DNA from: Cytophagales bacterium
GTDB lineage: Bacteria > Bacteroidota > Bacteroidia > Cytophagales > Spirosomataceae
Length of the DNA: 64,000 nucleotides
Direction: 5' to 3'
NCBI GenBank assembly: GCA_004292855.1
Contig: RDXN01000048.1
Coordinates: forward strand, 1 to 64,000
Shown: positions 18,131 through 26,272 of the stretch, in pieces
How positions within the stretch are numbered: position 1 is the first letter of the stretch
Layout of the letters: the number at the start of each line of letters is the position of its first letter
Position numbers and translations under genes: made by a program
Notes under the pieces: model-generated
Databases searched by the model: none
Told to the model about the DNA's origin: nothing
What the model saw: the letters and a program-made list of their open reading frames with translations, nothing else

Positions 18131-18990
18131 ATCTACACGTTCGCCATACCTCCACCTATACCTACAGTGGCCCGGTAGCTCTGAGTCCGCACACACTCTA
18201 TCTGTACCCTCGTACGTATCCGTATCAGCGATTGCTTGCCTATGAACTCCAAATCGACCCGATGCCCTCGAAAGTGGTGCGTAATGTCGACGCCGAGGGA
18301 AATATTCAGCAGGTGGTTTTCTTTCAGCATCCAACCCGCCATTTAATTATCACTGCCGATCTGAGTGTGCATTCGGACGATTTCAATTCGTTCGATTTTG
18401 TGCTTTATCCGTTCGACAGCAAGCGACTGCCGGGATTCCGCTATCAGCAAGGTGTTGAGGCTCTCCTACACCCGTATCTGGACCGGGCCACAGTAACCGC
18501 CGAGATCGAATTGTGGGCGCGTCGGATGGCGGCTGCCAACAATTGGGAAACCATTCCGTTTCTGACGACCCTGAATCAGACTATTCGGACGTTCACCTAC
18601 GAAACCCGCGATCAGGGTGCGCCCCATGCCCCCGAACAAACGCTCTCGGATCGGCGCGGCTCCTGCCGCGACTACACGGTGCTGTTTATGGCCGCTTGCC
18701 GGAGCCTGGGGCTTGCCGCTCGGTTTGTAAGCGGCTACCTATTCGGGAATCCGCAACAGGAACACGAATTACACGCCTGGGCCGAGGTGTATTTACCCGG
18801 GGCAGGCTGGCGCGGCTACGACCCCACCGAAGGCTCTGTGGTGAACAACCGCCATATTTTCCTCACCAGCACGGCCCGCCCCGAACTAGCCGCGCCCATC
18901 ACGGGCAGCTACAGCGGCTCGGCTTCGAGCCTCTTTACCAACGAGGTGGTGATACAGAGCGACCTAACGACGGAGAACCCGATTCCGTGA
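18127..18990 (+). CDS. Transglutaminase-like cysteine peptidase
   Basis: About 287 residues, starting at ATG 18127 inside the stop codon of the Anbu gene. The N-terminal beta domain (1-85, HTSTYTYSGPVALSPHTL) is the bacterial transglutaminase N-domain. The catalytic core shows the Cys-His-Asp triad in RRGSCRDYTVLF, HAWAEVYLPG and GYDPTEG. Enzymes of this kind act as peptidases or amidases on peptides or isopeptides. Coupling to Anbu suggests both act on the same material, but the reaction is not known. There is no signal peptide, so it should be cytoplasmic. Confidence 0.93.
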   Translation: MNLHVRHTSTYTYSGPVALSPHTLYLYPRTYPYQRLLAYELQIDPMPSKVVRNVDAEGNIQQVVFFQHPTRHLIITADLSVHSDDFNSFDFVLYPFDSKRLPGFRYQQGVEALLHPYLDRATVTAEIELWARRMAAANNWETIPFLTTLNQTIRTFTYETRDQGAPHAPEQTLSDRRGSCRDYTVLFMAACRSLGLAARFVSGYLFGNPQQEHELHAWAEVYLPGAGWRGYDPTEGSVVNNRHIFLTSTARPELAAPITGSYSGSASSLFTNEVVIQSDLTTENPIP

Positions 18991-19052
18991 AATTAATCCT
19001 GCTACGGCGCATTTTTCTGACCAACGGTACGTTCACAACCATACCCGATGGT

Positions 19053-19060
19053 TATCTTTG
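19053..19060 (+). promoter_or_regulatory. Bacteroidota -7 promoter box (TATCTTTG) for the glmM-like gene
   Basis: An exact match to TAnnTTTG lies 33 bp before the GTG start of the phosphoglucosamine mutase gene. No clear TTTG box lies 19-21 bp further upstream, so support is partial. Confidence 0.4.
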
Positions 19061-19093
19061 TCGGATTACTTTACGTTTTTTTAACCGAGTCAC

Positions 19094-20518
19094 GTGGCAT
19101 TAATTAAATCTATCTCCGGTATTCGTGGTACGATTGGGGGGCGTAGTGGAGAGGGTCTGACGCCGTTGGACGTTGTAAAATTTTCAGCAGCATTTGGTCA
19201 ATGGGTTCGCCAGCGAGCCACCGAACAGGGGGCTACTTCTATTCCATCTGTAGTGATCGGGCGCGACGCCCGGTTGTCGGGCGATATGGTCTCCCGGCTC
19301 GTGTCGGCTACCTTGCAGGGACTGGGTATTAACGTTGTTGATCTCGGTTTATCGACCACGCCAACCGTCGAAATAGCGGTTCCTGCCGAGGGAGCTGCCG
19401 GGGGGATTATCCTGACGGCAAGCCACAACCCCATTCAGTGGAACGCGCTCAAACTGTTGAATGAGAAAGGTGAGTTTATCTCAGGCGACGATGGGGCCGA
19501 GGTGCTGGCCATTGCCGAGGCCGAGGCCATTGATTTTGCGGAAGTGCGTAAACTAGGCACTTACCGCACCGATGATACCTATCTGCAAAAACACATCGAC
19601 CTAATTTTGGCCCTCCCCCTTGTGGATCGTGAGGCTATTGCCGCCCGCAACTTCCGCATCGTGGTCGACGCTGTGAATTCAACTGGAGGCATCGCCGTGC
19701 CTATGTTGCTTGAGGCTTTGGGTGTGGAGCAGATCACCAAACTGCACTGCGACCCCACCGGCAACTTTGCCCACAACCCCGAACCGTTGCCCGAAAACCT
19801 GACCGACATTATCAACGTCGCTAAAAAAGACAACATTGATCTCGGTATCGTGGTCGACCCCGACGTTGACCGGCTGGCCCTGATTTGTGAAGATGGCTCG
19901 CCCTTCGGCGAAGAATATACGCTGGTAGCCGTGGCCGATTATGTCCTTAAAAATCGCTCAGAATCAGCCACATCGGCCAATACTGTCTCGAACTTGTCGA
20001 GTACCGTAGCCCTGCGCGATGTAACACGCAAAGCAGGTGGTGAGCATTTTGCCTCGGCTGTGGGTGAGGTTAATGTGGTTGAGATGATGAAAGAGCAGGG
20101 TGCGCTCATCGGGGGCGAAGGCAACGGCGGTATTATTTACCCCGAATTGCACTACGGTCGCGACGCGCTCGTGGGCATTGCCTTATTCCTGACCCATCTG
20201 GCCAAGTTTGGCAAATCAGTTTCGATGCTACGCCGAACCTACCCAAACTATTACATCTCGAAGAATAAGATTGAGCTAACGCCTACTATCGATGTCGACG
20301 CGGTGCTGGAACGCATCAAGGCAAAATATGCCCGCAATCCGATCAACAGTATCGACGGGGTGAAAATCGAGTTTGACCGGGAGTGGGTACACCTGCGTAA
20401 GTCCAACACCGAGCCGATCATCCGTATTTATTCGGAGTCGGATACGCTCTCAACGGCTGAACACCTCGCCAGCAAAATCATCTCCGATATTAAAGAGGTT
20501 CTTGCTGAGAAGCGTTGA
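19094..20518 (+). CDS. glmM: Phosphoglucosamine mutase (GlmM-type phosphohexomutase)
   Basis: A 474-residue alpha-D-phosphohexomutase starting at GTG 19094 (read as Met), where the family N-terminus ALIKSISGIRGTIGG begins. The active-site serine loop is TASHNP (Ser near 110), the metal loop is DPDVDRL (about 255), the sugar-binding loop GGEGNGG is near 337, and the phosphate-binding loop RKSNTEPIIRIY lies near the C-terminus. It should convert glucosamine-6-phosphate to glucosamine-1-phosphate for UDP-GlcNAc, peptidoglycan and LPS synthesis. Related enzymes act on mannose or glucose phosphates, so the substrate is by family resemblance. Confidence 0.92.
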   Translation: MALIKSISGIRGTIGGRSGEGLTPLDVVKFSAAFGQWVRQRATEQGATSIPSVVIGRDARLSGDMVSRLVSATLQGLGINVVDLGLSTTPTVEIAVPAEGAAGGIILTASHNPIQWNALKLLNEKGEFISGDDGAEVLAIAEAEAIDFAEVRKLGTYRTDDTYLQKHIDLILALPLVDREAIAARNFRIVVDAVNSTGGIAVPMLLEALGVEQITKLHCDPTGNFAHNPEPLPENLTDIINVAKKDNIDLGIVVDPDVDRLALICEDGSPFGEEYTLVAVADYVLKNRSESATSANTVSNLSSTVALRDVTRKAGGEHFASAVGEVNVVEMMKEQGALIGGEGNGGIIYPELHYGRDALVGIALFLTHLAKFGKSVSMLRRTYPNYYISKNKIELTPTIDVDAVLERIKAKYARNPINSIDGVKIEFDREWVHLRKSNTEPIIRIYSESDTLSTAEHLASKIISDIKEVLAEKR

Positions 20519-20547
20519 TAAAAAGCACTGGTGGCATGAACTAGCGT

Positions 20548-21345
20548 ATGACACACCCCACTCCTGAATTGCGGACGGTGACCGTCACGCGCTACGTTAC
20601 GCCCCTTCGCGAGGGTGGTTCCTTACCCGCACTCGCCGAAGCCGACGACGACTTTTTATATGTCCTCAAATTCATAGGAGCCGGGCAGGGAACGAGAGCG
20701 TTGATTGCTGAACTCATTGCCGGTGAAACCGCCCGATTGCTTGGCCTGCGTATTCCCGAGCTTGTATTCGCCAATCTCAACGAGGCCTTTGGCCGCACCG
20801 AACCCGACGAGGAAATTCAGGACCTACTGAAAGCCAGTACCGGCCTCAATTTGGCCCTGCACTACCTGTCTGGAGCCATTACGTTCGATCCGCTTGTGAA
20901 CCCGGTCGATGCGCGGCTTGCCTCGCAAATCGTGTGGCTCGACTGCCTGATGACCAACGTAGACCGAACGGCCCGAAATACCAACATGCTCATCTGGCAC
21001 AAGGAACTGTGGCTGATCGATCATGGTGCCTCGCTCTATTTCCATCATACAGGCCAACCCTGGCAGGACCACGCCACGCGCCCGTTTGTGCAGGTAAAAG
21101 ACCATGTTTTGCTGGCGCGGGCCTCGGAACTCCAAACCGTCGATGCTGATTTTAAGGCCATTTTGACCCCCGACTGGATTGAGGCCATTGTTGCTCTGAT
21201 ACCCGATGATTGGCTCACCGACGCGTCGGAGGAGGTCTCGCCTGCCGAACGACGCCAGATGTATGTTCAATTCCTGACCACGCGGCTGGCCCACTCAGCC
21301 GTTTTTGTTAACGCAGCCGACCATGCCCGACAAACACTTGTTTGA
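20548..21345 (+). CDS. HipA-like kinase-fold protein
   Basis: A 265-residue protein with the traits of a HipA-related kinase fold: a Lys-containing strand FLYVLKFIGAGQGT near 31-44, a Glu-bearing helix (RALIAELIAGETARLL), a catalytic-loop-like segment TNVDRTARNTNML (Asp and Asn spaced as in kinases) and a metal-loop-like LIDHGASLYF. It overlaps the DUF3037 gene by 23 bp, and this pair recurs in Bacteroidota. Classical HipA toxins have a HipB partner, which is missing, so a growth-arrest role should not be assumed. The substrate is unknown. Confidence 0.78.
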   Translation: MTHPTPELRTVTVTRYVTPLREGGSLPALAEADDDFLYVLKFIGAGQGTRALIAELIAGETARLLGLRIPELVFANLNEAFGRTEPDEEIQDLLKASTGLNLALHYLSGAITFDPLVNPVDARLASQIVWLDCLMTNVDRTARNTNMLIWHKELWLIDHGASLYFHHTGQPWQDHATRPFVQVKDHVLLARASELQTVDADFKAILTPDWIEAIVALIPDDWLTDASEEVSPAERRQMYVQFLTTRLAHSAVFVNAADHARQTLV

Positions 21346-21706
21346 GTACGCCGTGATTCGGGTGGTACCGCGTGTGGAACGGGAGGAGTTTATCAACGTG
21401 GGTGTTATCTTGTATTGCTCAGCCCAAGGATTTTTAGAGGTCCGGTACGAACTGAATGAAGCCCGCCTTCGGGCTTTCGCGCCCACTCTCGATACCGACG
21501 AACTTCACGAACGACTGCGGGCCTTCGAGCGCATTTGTGCCGGTCGGCGAGAGGGTGGCCCCATCGGGCAGTTGGCGGTTGCATCGCGGTTTCGGTGGCT
21601 CACAGCCACTCGCAGCACGATTGTGCAAACGTCGGCGGTGCATCCGGGCTTGTGCGCCGATGCAGGCGAAACCCTCGCCCGATTGTTTGAGCAACTGGTA
21701 CAGTAG
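21323..21706 (+). CDS. DUF3037 protein
   Basis: About 127 residues, starting at ATG 21323 (MPDKHLFEYAVIRVVPRVER); an earlier in-frame start at 21305 is less likely because the family begins with this EYAVIRxVP motif. EFINVGVILYC follows, then a helical C-terminal half. The family is of unknown function and is commonly encoded with a HipA-like kinase-fold protein, as here with a 23-bp overlap. Confidence 0.85.
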   Translation: MPDKHLFEYAVIRVVPRVEREEFINVGVILYCSAQGFLEVRYELNEARLRAFAPTLDTDELHERLRAFERICAGRREGGPIGQLAVASRFRWLTATRSTIVQTSAVHPGLCADAGETLARLFEQLVQ

Positions 21707-21793
21707 ATAGGGCTAAATTTTTCGCATGCTGGGCAAACTAATTACCTGCCTAAATGCGTACTTTAGGTAAAACCAGCCTCAAGGAATTTTACT

Positions 21794-22906
21794 ATGTTAC
21801 TACCCGCTGAATACAAGCGATACCAAAAACACCTGAACCTGCCCGAAGTGGGTGTGGAGGGTCAACTCAAACTTAAAAGTGCCTCTGTGTTGGTAATCGG
21901 GGCTGGTGGTCTCGGCTGCCCGGTTTTGCTGTATCTGACAGCCGCCGGGGTGGGCACCATTGGCATCGTCGACCCCGACGTGGTGGACATTACCAACCTT
22001 CAGCGACAGGTCTTATACACGACAAACGAACTAGACAAGTCGAAAGCAAAAGCCGCCGTTGCGCATCTGCAAAAGCTGAACCCCGAAACCACGTTCGACA
22101 CCTATGCCTTTGCGTTCGATGTAGACAACGCCCGGTCTATTGCGGGCGAATACGATATTATTGTCGATTGTACGGATAACTTCAGGACACGCTATCTCAT
22201 CAATGACGTGTGTGTTACACTTGGAAAACCGTTTGTGTACGGGGCCATTCACCGGTTTGAGGGGCAGGTGGCGGTGCTGAATCACCAAAACGGCCCCACG
22301 TATCGTTGCCTGTTCCCAGAATTTCCGAATGAAATAGAAATTCCCAATTGCAACGACACGGGCGTACTGGGTGTGTTGCCGGGTGTTATCGGTACGTATC
22401 AGGCAACGGAGGTGCTCAAGCTCATCACAGGTTTGGGCGAGCCGCTGAATGAACACCTGTTGATGGTCGATTTGCTGGCTATGACGTTCCAGAAAATCAA
22501 AACGAAACGCCGGGCCGACGCTGAAACCTTGGCGCAGGCAGGACTATCGTCGGGTTACCGGCCCGCAACCCAGGCAACGACCGGGCCGCAGAAAATCTCC
22601 CCTACAGACTTGGCTAATCGACTTTCGTCTGGTCAGGACCTGTTCCTTCTCGACGTGCGCGACCGCCCCGAATTTGACATCTGCCACCTCGACGGGGCCG
22701 TGCTCATTCCGGTGGAAATGATCCCCAACAATACCAAGCGTATCCCTACCGATAAGCCCGTTGTGGTCTATTGTCATCACGGTATCCGCTCGGCCAACGT
22801 AGCGAACTATTTGCACACGCAGTTTGGCCTCACAAACCTCTATAACCTCGAAGGCGGTATTCATGCCTGGGCACGGGATGTTCAGCCGGAAATGGAGGTT
22901 TATTAA
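21794..22906 (+). CDS. moeB: MoeB/ThiF-type adenylyltransferase fused to a rhodanese domain
   Basis: A 370-residue protein. Residues 1-250 form an E1-like adenylating domain: RYQKHLNLPEVG, the nucleotide loop VLVIGAGGLGCPV, the catalytic region DNFRTRYLIND and GVLGVLPGVIG. One CxxC half-site of the usual zinc site is reduced (GPTYRCLFP has Thr in place of the first Cys). Residues about 270-370 are a rhodanese domain with active-site Cys in VVYCHHGIRS. Such fusions activate the C-terminus of a small sulfur-carrier protein (MoaD or ThiS) and load it with sulfur for molybdopterin or thiazole synthesis. No carrier gene lies in the window, so the pathway is not settled. Confidence 0.92.
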   Translation: MLLPAEYKRYQKHLNLPEVGVEGQLKLKSASVLVIGAGGLGCPVLLYLTAAGVGTIGIVDPDVVDITNLQRQVLYTTNELDKSKAKAAVAHLQKLNPETTFDTYAFAFDVDNARSIAGEYDIIVDCTDNFRTRYLINDVCVTLGKPFVYGAIHRFEGQVAVLNHQNGPTYRCLFPEFPNEIEIPNCNDTGVLGVLPGVIGTYQATEVLKLITGLGEPLNEHLLMVDLLAMTFQKIKTKRRADAETLAQAGLSSGYRPATQATTGPQKISPTDLANRLSSGQDLFLLDVRDRPEFDICHLDGAVLIPVEMIPNNTKRIPTDKPVVVYCHHGIRSANVANYLHTQFGLTNLYNLEGGIHAWARDVQPEMEVY

Positions 22907-22908
22907 AC

Positions 22909-22978
22909 AGGAGAAAGGAGGAAAGGAAGCTGACTCATGTGAAAAACTTTTGCGTCAGCCCCTTTCCTCCCTTCTCCT
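22909..22978. terminator. GA-rich inverted repeat between convergent genes, likely bidirectional terminator
   Basis: Arms 22909-22933 and 22955-22978 pair with one or two mismatches and one bulge around a 21-nt loop. It fills the gap between the stops of the moeB and dipeptidase genes. It lacks a strong T-tract, so it may be a repeat element as much as a terminator. Confidence 0.5.
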
Positions 22979-22979
22979 C

Positions 22980-23699
22980 TTATTCAACAATCCTGAACAG
23001 CATCATTGCCTTTTTGCGGGAGAGGGCGTTGAAGTGCCACCATTCGTATTCGATGGAGGAGAATCCGCCCTGCCGCATAACCGACCGGAGCAATTGCCGG
23101 TTCGCTACCTGCTGTTTGGTCAATTTGCCTTCTTTGAGCAGACGTCCTTCCTGCGAAGGGTAGGCCATAACGCCAAAGAAATCGTAAATTGTGCCCATGT
23201 CTAGGGCTTCGTAGCGGGTGCCGCTCACGCGGGCCACGGTCAGATCGACAGCGCAACCGTAGTTGTGAATGGACCCTTCGCGAGGGTCGGCCACGTATTT
23301 TCGGCGTTCGCGTTCGGGGTATTGAGGTAAGGCCTGCCAAAGTTTCCACTGAGCCGCACGGGGCCGGGCCGCGTCGTATATAAGTAGCCGTAAGTCGGGG
23401 TGTTCACGTTTGAGGAGGGCATTGGCTTTGGCAAGCTTTTGGGCGGCCATCGGCTGCATATACGCACGAGTTAGCTCGCCATATACGTCTTTTTTGACGA
23501 AATTATCCGTCGTTGAATATTTAAGTTCAACGAGTAAAGATGGGTCCACCTGCTGAATATCGACGAGTTTCTGAGCTTGCAGGGAGTTTTCGAGGTTCTG
23601 AGCGTAGGACTTTTGGACACAGAGGACCACCAAGATGCACGGAGTTACACAGAGAAAATGGATAATTTTACTACGAAATCTCTGTGCAACTCCGTGCAT
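22980..23699 (-). CDS. VanX-type D-alanyl-D-alanine dipeptidase, secreted
   Basis: About 239 residues from the preferred ATG at 23699. The peptidase core has the zinc and catalytic motifs of family M15D: YDAARP, SIHNYGCAVDLTV (His and Asp ligands) and EYEWWHF (general base Glu and ligand His). The predicted signal peptide (IHFLCVTPCILVVLCVQ...SYAQ) sends it to the periplasm, where it would cleave D-Ala-D-Ala dipeptide in wall turnover. The start region lies in a 44-bp-arm hairpin (23612-23722): the right arm gives AGAGGA, 8 nt and ATG; the left arm encodes the hydrophobic core of the signal. Longer starts at 23756, 23747 and 23735 are possible. No vanH or vanA neighbours are present, so it is not a resistance operon. 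Confidence 0.88.
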   Translation of the reverse strand: MHGVAQRFRSKIIHFLCVTPCILVVLCVQKSYAQNLENSLQAQKLVDIQQVDPSLLVELKYSTTDNFVKKDVYGELTRAYMQPMAAQKLAKANALLKREHPDLRLLIYDAARPRAAQWKLWQALPQYPERERRKYVADPREGSIHNYGCAVDLTVARVSGTRYEALDMGTIYDFFGVMAYPSQEGRLLKEGKLTKQQVANRQLLRSVMRQGGFSSIEYEWWHFNALSRKKAMMLFRIVE

Positions 23700-23722
23700 C
23701 TTGGTGGTCCTCTGTGTCCAAA
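23612..23722. repeat. Large hairpin repeat overlapping the dipeptidase start
   Basis: Arms 23612-23655 and 23679-23722 (44 bp each) are reverse complements with a single mismatch; the loop is 23 nt. The sequence (TGGACACAGAGGACCACC) looks like a mobile intergenic palindrome of Bacteroidota genomes. It lies entirely within the open reading frame of the dipeptidase gene. Confidence 0.88.
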
Positions 23723-23790
23723 TCTTTTTTTGCATGATGCCAAACATTTGTCGCATATTGAAGCGCAAATTACCAACCGAATCTTAACCG

Positions 23791-25026
23791 ATGGCTTTAA
23801 ATTATATCTGGGTCGCTTTTTTCGTGATTGCCTTTTTGGTTGCGCTGGTCAAATTGATTTTTCTGGGCGACACCGAAATTTTCAAAATCATTGTCGAAGG
23901 TCTGTTCGATTCCTCAAAAGTAGCTGTGATGGACATTGCCCTGCCGTTAGCAGGTGTGATGACGTTCTTTCTGGGCCTGCTCAATATCGCCGAAAAAATT
24001 GGGGCCATCAACGCTATTGCGCGGGTTATCGGCCCGTTCTTCAATAAGCTCTTTCCCGAAGTACCGAAAGATCACCCCGCCAACGGGCAAATGATCATGA
24101 ACTTCTCGGCCAACATGCTCGGCCTCGACAACGCAGCCACCCCCTTCGGCCTGAAAGCCATGCAGAGCCTACAGGAACTGAACCCCGTAAAAGACACGGC
24201 AAGCAACGCGCAGATTATGTTTCTGGTGTTGCACACGTCGGGTTTGACCATTATTCCGCTCAGTATCATGGCGCAACGGGCTATTTTGGGTGCCGCCGAC
24301 CCCTCCGATATTTTCATTCCCTGCCTGATCGGAACCTACGTGACTACGGTGGTCAGTATCCTGATCGTAGGTATTAAACAACGGCTAAACCTGCTCAACA
24401 GCACGGTTCTGGGCGGCATCGGCGGCTTGACCGCTTTTTTAGGACTGGTGCTATGGTATTTGTCGGGATTGCCAAAAGAAGAGATCGAGCAGGTATCGAA
24501 GGTAGTGGGAAACGTGTTGTTGCTAACCATTATCGTTACGTTTCTGGTGGGGGCAATTCGGGCTAAAATCGACGTGTTCGACACATTCATCGAGGGAGCC
24601 AAAGCTGGCTTTGAGACCTCCGTGCGCATTATTCCGTATCTGGTGGGCATGTTGGTCGCTATTGGGGCGTTTCGCAACGCCGGGGCCATGACGTATCTGG
24701 TTGAGGGCCTGAAGTATATCATTGGCCTCACGGGCGTTAACACCGACTTCACCGACGCCCTACCCGTGGCCCTAATGAAACCTCTGAGCGGTTCCGGGGC
24801 GCGCGCTCTCATGATCGACGCCATGAAGCAGTTTGGTCCCGATTCGTTTGTGGGGCGGCTCGTTTGTATATTTCAGGGGTCGGCCGATACAACATTTTAC
24901 ATCGTTGCGTTGTATTTTGGATCAGTAGGCATCAAAAAAACGCGCTACGCCATCGTGGCTGGGTTAATAGCCGATTTTGTGGGCGTACTGGCTGGCATTG
25001 GCCTGGGGTATCTGTTTTTTTATTAG
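23791..25026 (+). CDS. SpmA-SpmB-like nucleoside-recognition domain membrane protein
   Basis: A 411-residue polytopic membrane protein built from two Gate/nucleoside-recognition domains (about 40-190 and 245-400), equivalent to Bacillus SpmA and SpmB joined in one chain. Conserved blocks are MNFSANMLGLDNAATPFGLK in the first half and KPLSGSGARALM with FQGSADTTFYI in the second. The N-terminus begins in the membrane. The spore names come from Bacillus; this organism is not expected to sporulate, and the function (export or envelope maturation) is unknown. It is divergent from the dipeptidase gene, with 91 bp between the two start codons. Confidence 0.85.
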   Translation: MALNYIWVAFFVIAFLVALVKLIFLGDTEIFKIIVEGLFDSSKVAVMDIALPLAGVMTFFLGLLNIAEKIGAINAIARVIGPFFNKLFPEVPKDHPANGQMIMNFSANMLGLDNAATPFGLKAMQSLQELNPVKDTASNAQIMFLVLHTSGLTIIPLSIMAQRAILGAADPSDIFIPCLIGTYVTTVVSILIVGIKQRLNLLNSTVLGGIGGLTAFLGLVLWYLSGLPKEEIEQVSKVVGNVLLLTIIVTFLVGAIRAKIDVFDTFIEGAKAGFETSVRIIPYLVGMLVAIGAFRNAGAMTYLVEGLKYIIGLTGVNTDFTDALPVALMKPLSGSGARALMIDAMKQFGPDSFVGRLVCIFQGSADTTFYIVALYFGSVGIKKTRYAIVAGLIADFVGVLAGIGLGYLFFY

Positions 25027-25027
25027 T

Positions 25028-25117
25028 GTAGCGTGGTTGTTCACAACCGAGCGGTAAATAAGTATCGGCATGGTTGTGGATAACCACGCTACGTAAACTG
25101 CGGTTGAGGACAACCGC
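25028..25117. repeat. Palindromic repeat cluster between the SpmAB-like and patatin genes
   Basis: Arms 25028-25048 and 25072-25092 (GTAGCGTGGTTG...) are inverted copies with two mismatches. A third, smaller palindrome with the same core, GCGGTTGAGGACAACCGC, follows at 25100-25117. Almost the whole 99-bp intergenic space is made of this repeat. Confidence 0.8.
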
Positions 25118-25125
25118 GATACGTT

Positions 25126-25887
25126 ATGAAAATCGGACTTGTTTTATCGGGTGGTGGAGCGCGGGGCATCGCACATTTGGGCGTGTTAAAAGCCCTGACA
25201 GAGATGGGTGTAACCGTCGACCGGATTGCCGGGACGAGCGCGGGAGCCGTAGCGGGGGCTTTATTTGCTAATGGTTATACCCCCGATGAGATCTTGAAAA
25301 TCATCGAATCGTCATCATTTATGAAGTATTTACGCCCAGCCTGGAACCGTATGGGCCTGCTCCGAATCGACACCGTGGCCGATCTGTGCCGTACCTACCT
25401 GCCTCACGACCGATTTGAGAGTCTCCATATCCCCTTGCACATAGCTGCTGTTGATTTGAACGAGGGCGACCTCGACGTGTTCGAGTCAGGCGAGTTGATC
25501 CGGCCCATGTTGGCATCGTGTTGTTTGCCGGGTGTGTTTGAACCGCTCGTTATCAACAAACGGCAGTACGTCGATGGTGGCGTGCTGAGTAACCTGCCGG
25601 TCGAACTAATCGAAACCAAAGTCGATTTTCTGATTGGATCACACTGCAACCCGTTTGGTCTGACCAAGCCAATTTCGTCGATGCGAGGGGTGATTGAACG
25701 GAGCTTAATTTTAGCTGTTCAAAGCAAAACCAAAGAGCGGTTTACGAAATGTACTATCCTGATTGAACCACCTGAACTGGCGAACTATGGTGTTTCGGAT
25801 GTGAAACGCTCCCGGGAGTTGTTTAGGATTGGCTATCAGCATACAAAAACATTGAGCAGGCAGATTGAGAAAAACCTCAACCAATAA
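25126..25887 (+). CDS. Patatin-like phospholipase
   Basis: A 253-residue cytoplasmic serine lipid hydrolase. Motifs are the oxyanion loop GGGARG (9-14), the nucleophile elbow GTSAG with Ser38, and the catalytic Asp149 in VDGG. Length and motif spacing match small bacterial patatins of the RssA/YlbK type. No signal peptide or C-terminal barrel is present, so it is not a type V-secreted form. The substrate is unknown; the family hydrolyses acyl groups of lipids. Confidence 0.93.
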   Translation: MKIGLVLSGGGARGIAHLGVLKALTEMGVTVDRIAGTSAGAVAGALFANGYTPDEILKIIESSSFMKYLRPAWNRMGLLRIDTVADLCRTYLPHDRFESLHIPLHIAAVDLNEGDLDVFESGELIRPMLASCCLPGVFEPLVINKRQYVDGGVLSNLPVELIETKVDFLIGSHCNPFGLTKPISSMRGVIERSLILAVQSKTKERFTKCTILIEPPELANYGVSDVKRSRELFRIGYQHTKTLSRQIEKNLNQ

Positions 25888-26196
25888 CGTGACGTGTAGA
25901 AGACGGTTGATAAATTTTTTTATGCCATTTCTCGTACCAACAAAGCGGTTGAGATACTTATCATTCAATCTACTTATTTACTATAGAGGATAGTTGTTAT
26001 TGGGAAAGTACAAAATTCGCCCTTGTTTTTGCTCACTTCCAACCGTCAATCTGCAAAAATGAAACAGTTACTTTAAGTATTTCTACAGTTCTATATTTTT
26101 AATTAATATCGTCTAAATGCCGTTTATCAGAATAAAATTTTGAATTGCACATTCGCATTAAAACTTTATTAACTCCTAAATTTAGATTGCTCCTCT
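25888..26196. other. Long AT-rich region upstream of the SusC promoter
   Basis: About 310 bp without a gene, more AT-rich than the surroundings. It ends at the SusC promoter. I see no ORF, riboswitch or strong hairpin. Such a length could host sites for a regulator acting on the SusCD operon, but no repeat motif stands out. Confidence 0.5.
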
Positions 26197-26227
26197 ATTG
26201 TATTGTTATAGCCACGCGTTAATTTTG
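26197..26227 (+). promoter_or_regulatory. Bacteroidota sigma promoter of the SusC/SusD operon
   Basis: ATTG at 26197-26200, a 19-bp spacer, then TAATTTTG at 26220-26227, matching the TTTG-N19-21-TAnnTTTG consensus of the primary Bacteroidota sigma factor. The predicted transcript start is about 40 nt before the SusC ATG. Confidence 0.65.
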
Positions 26228-26272
26228 TGGTAATTCTACTTGTTATTAGCAACCTAAAAATCACAAACCTAC

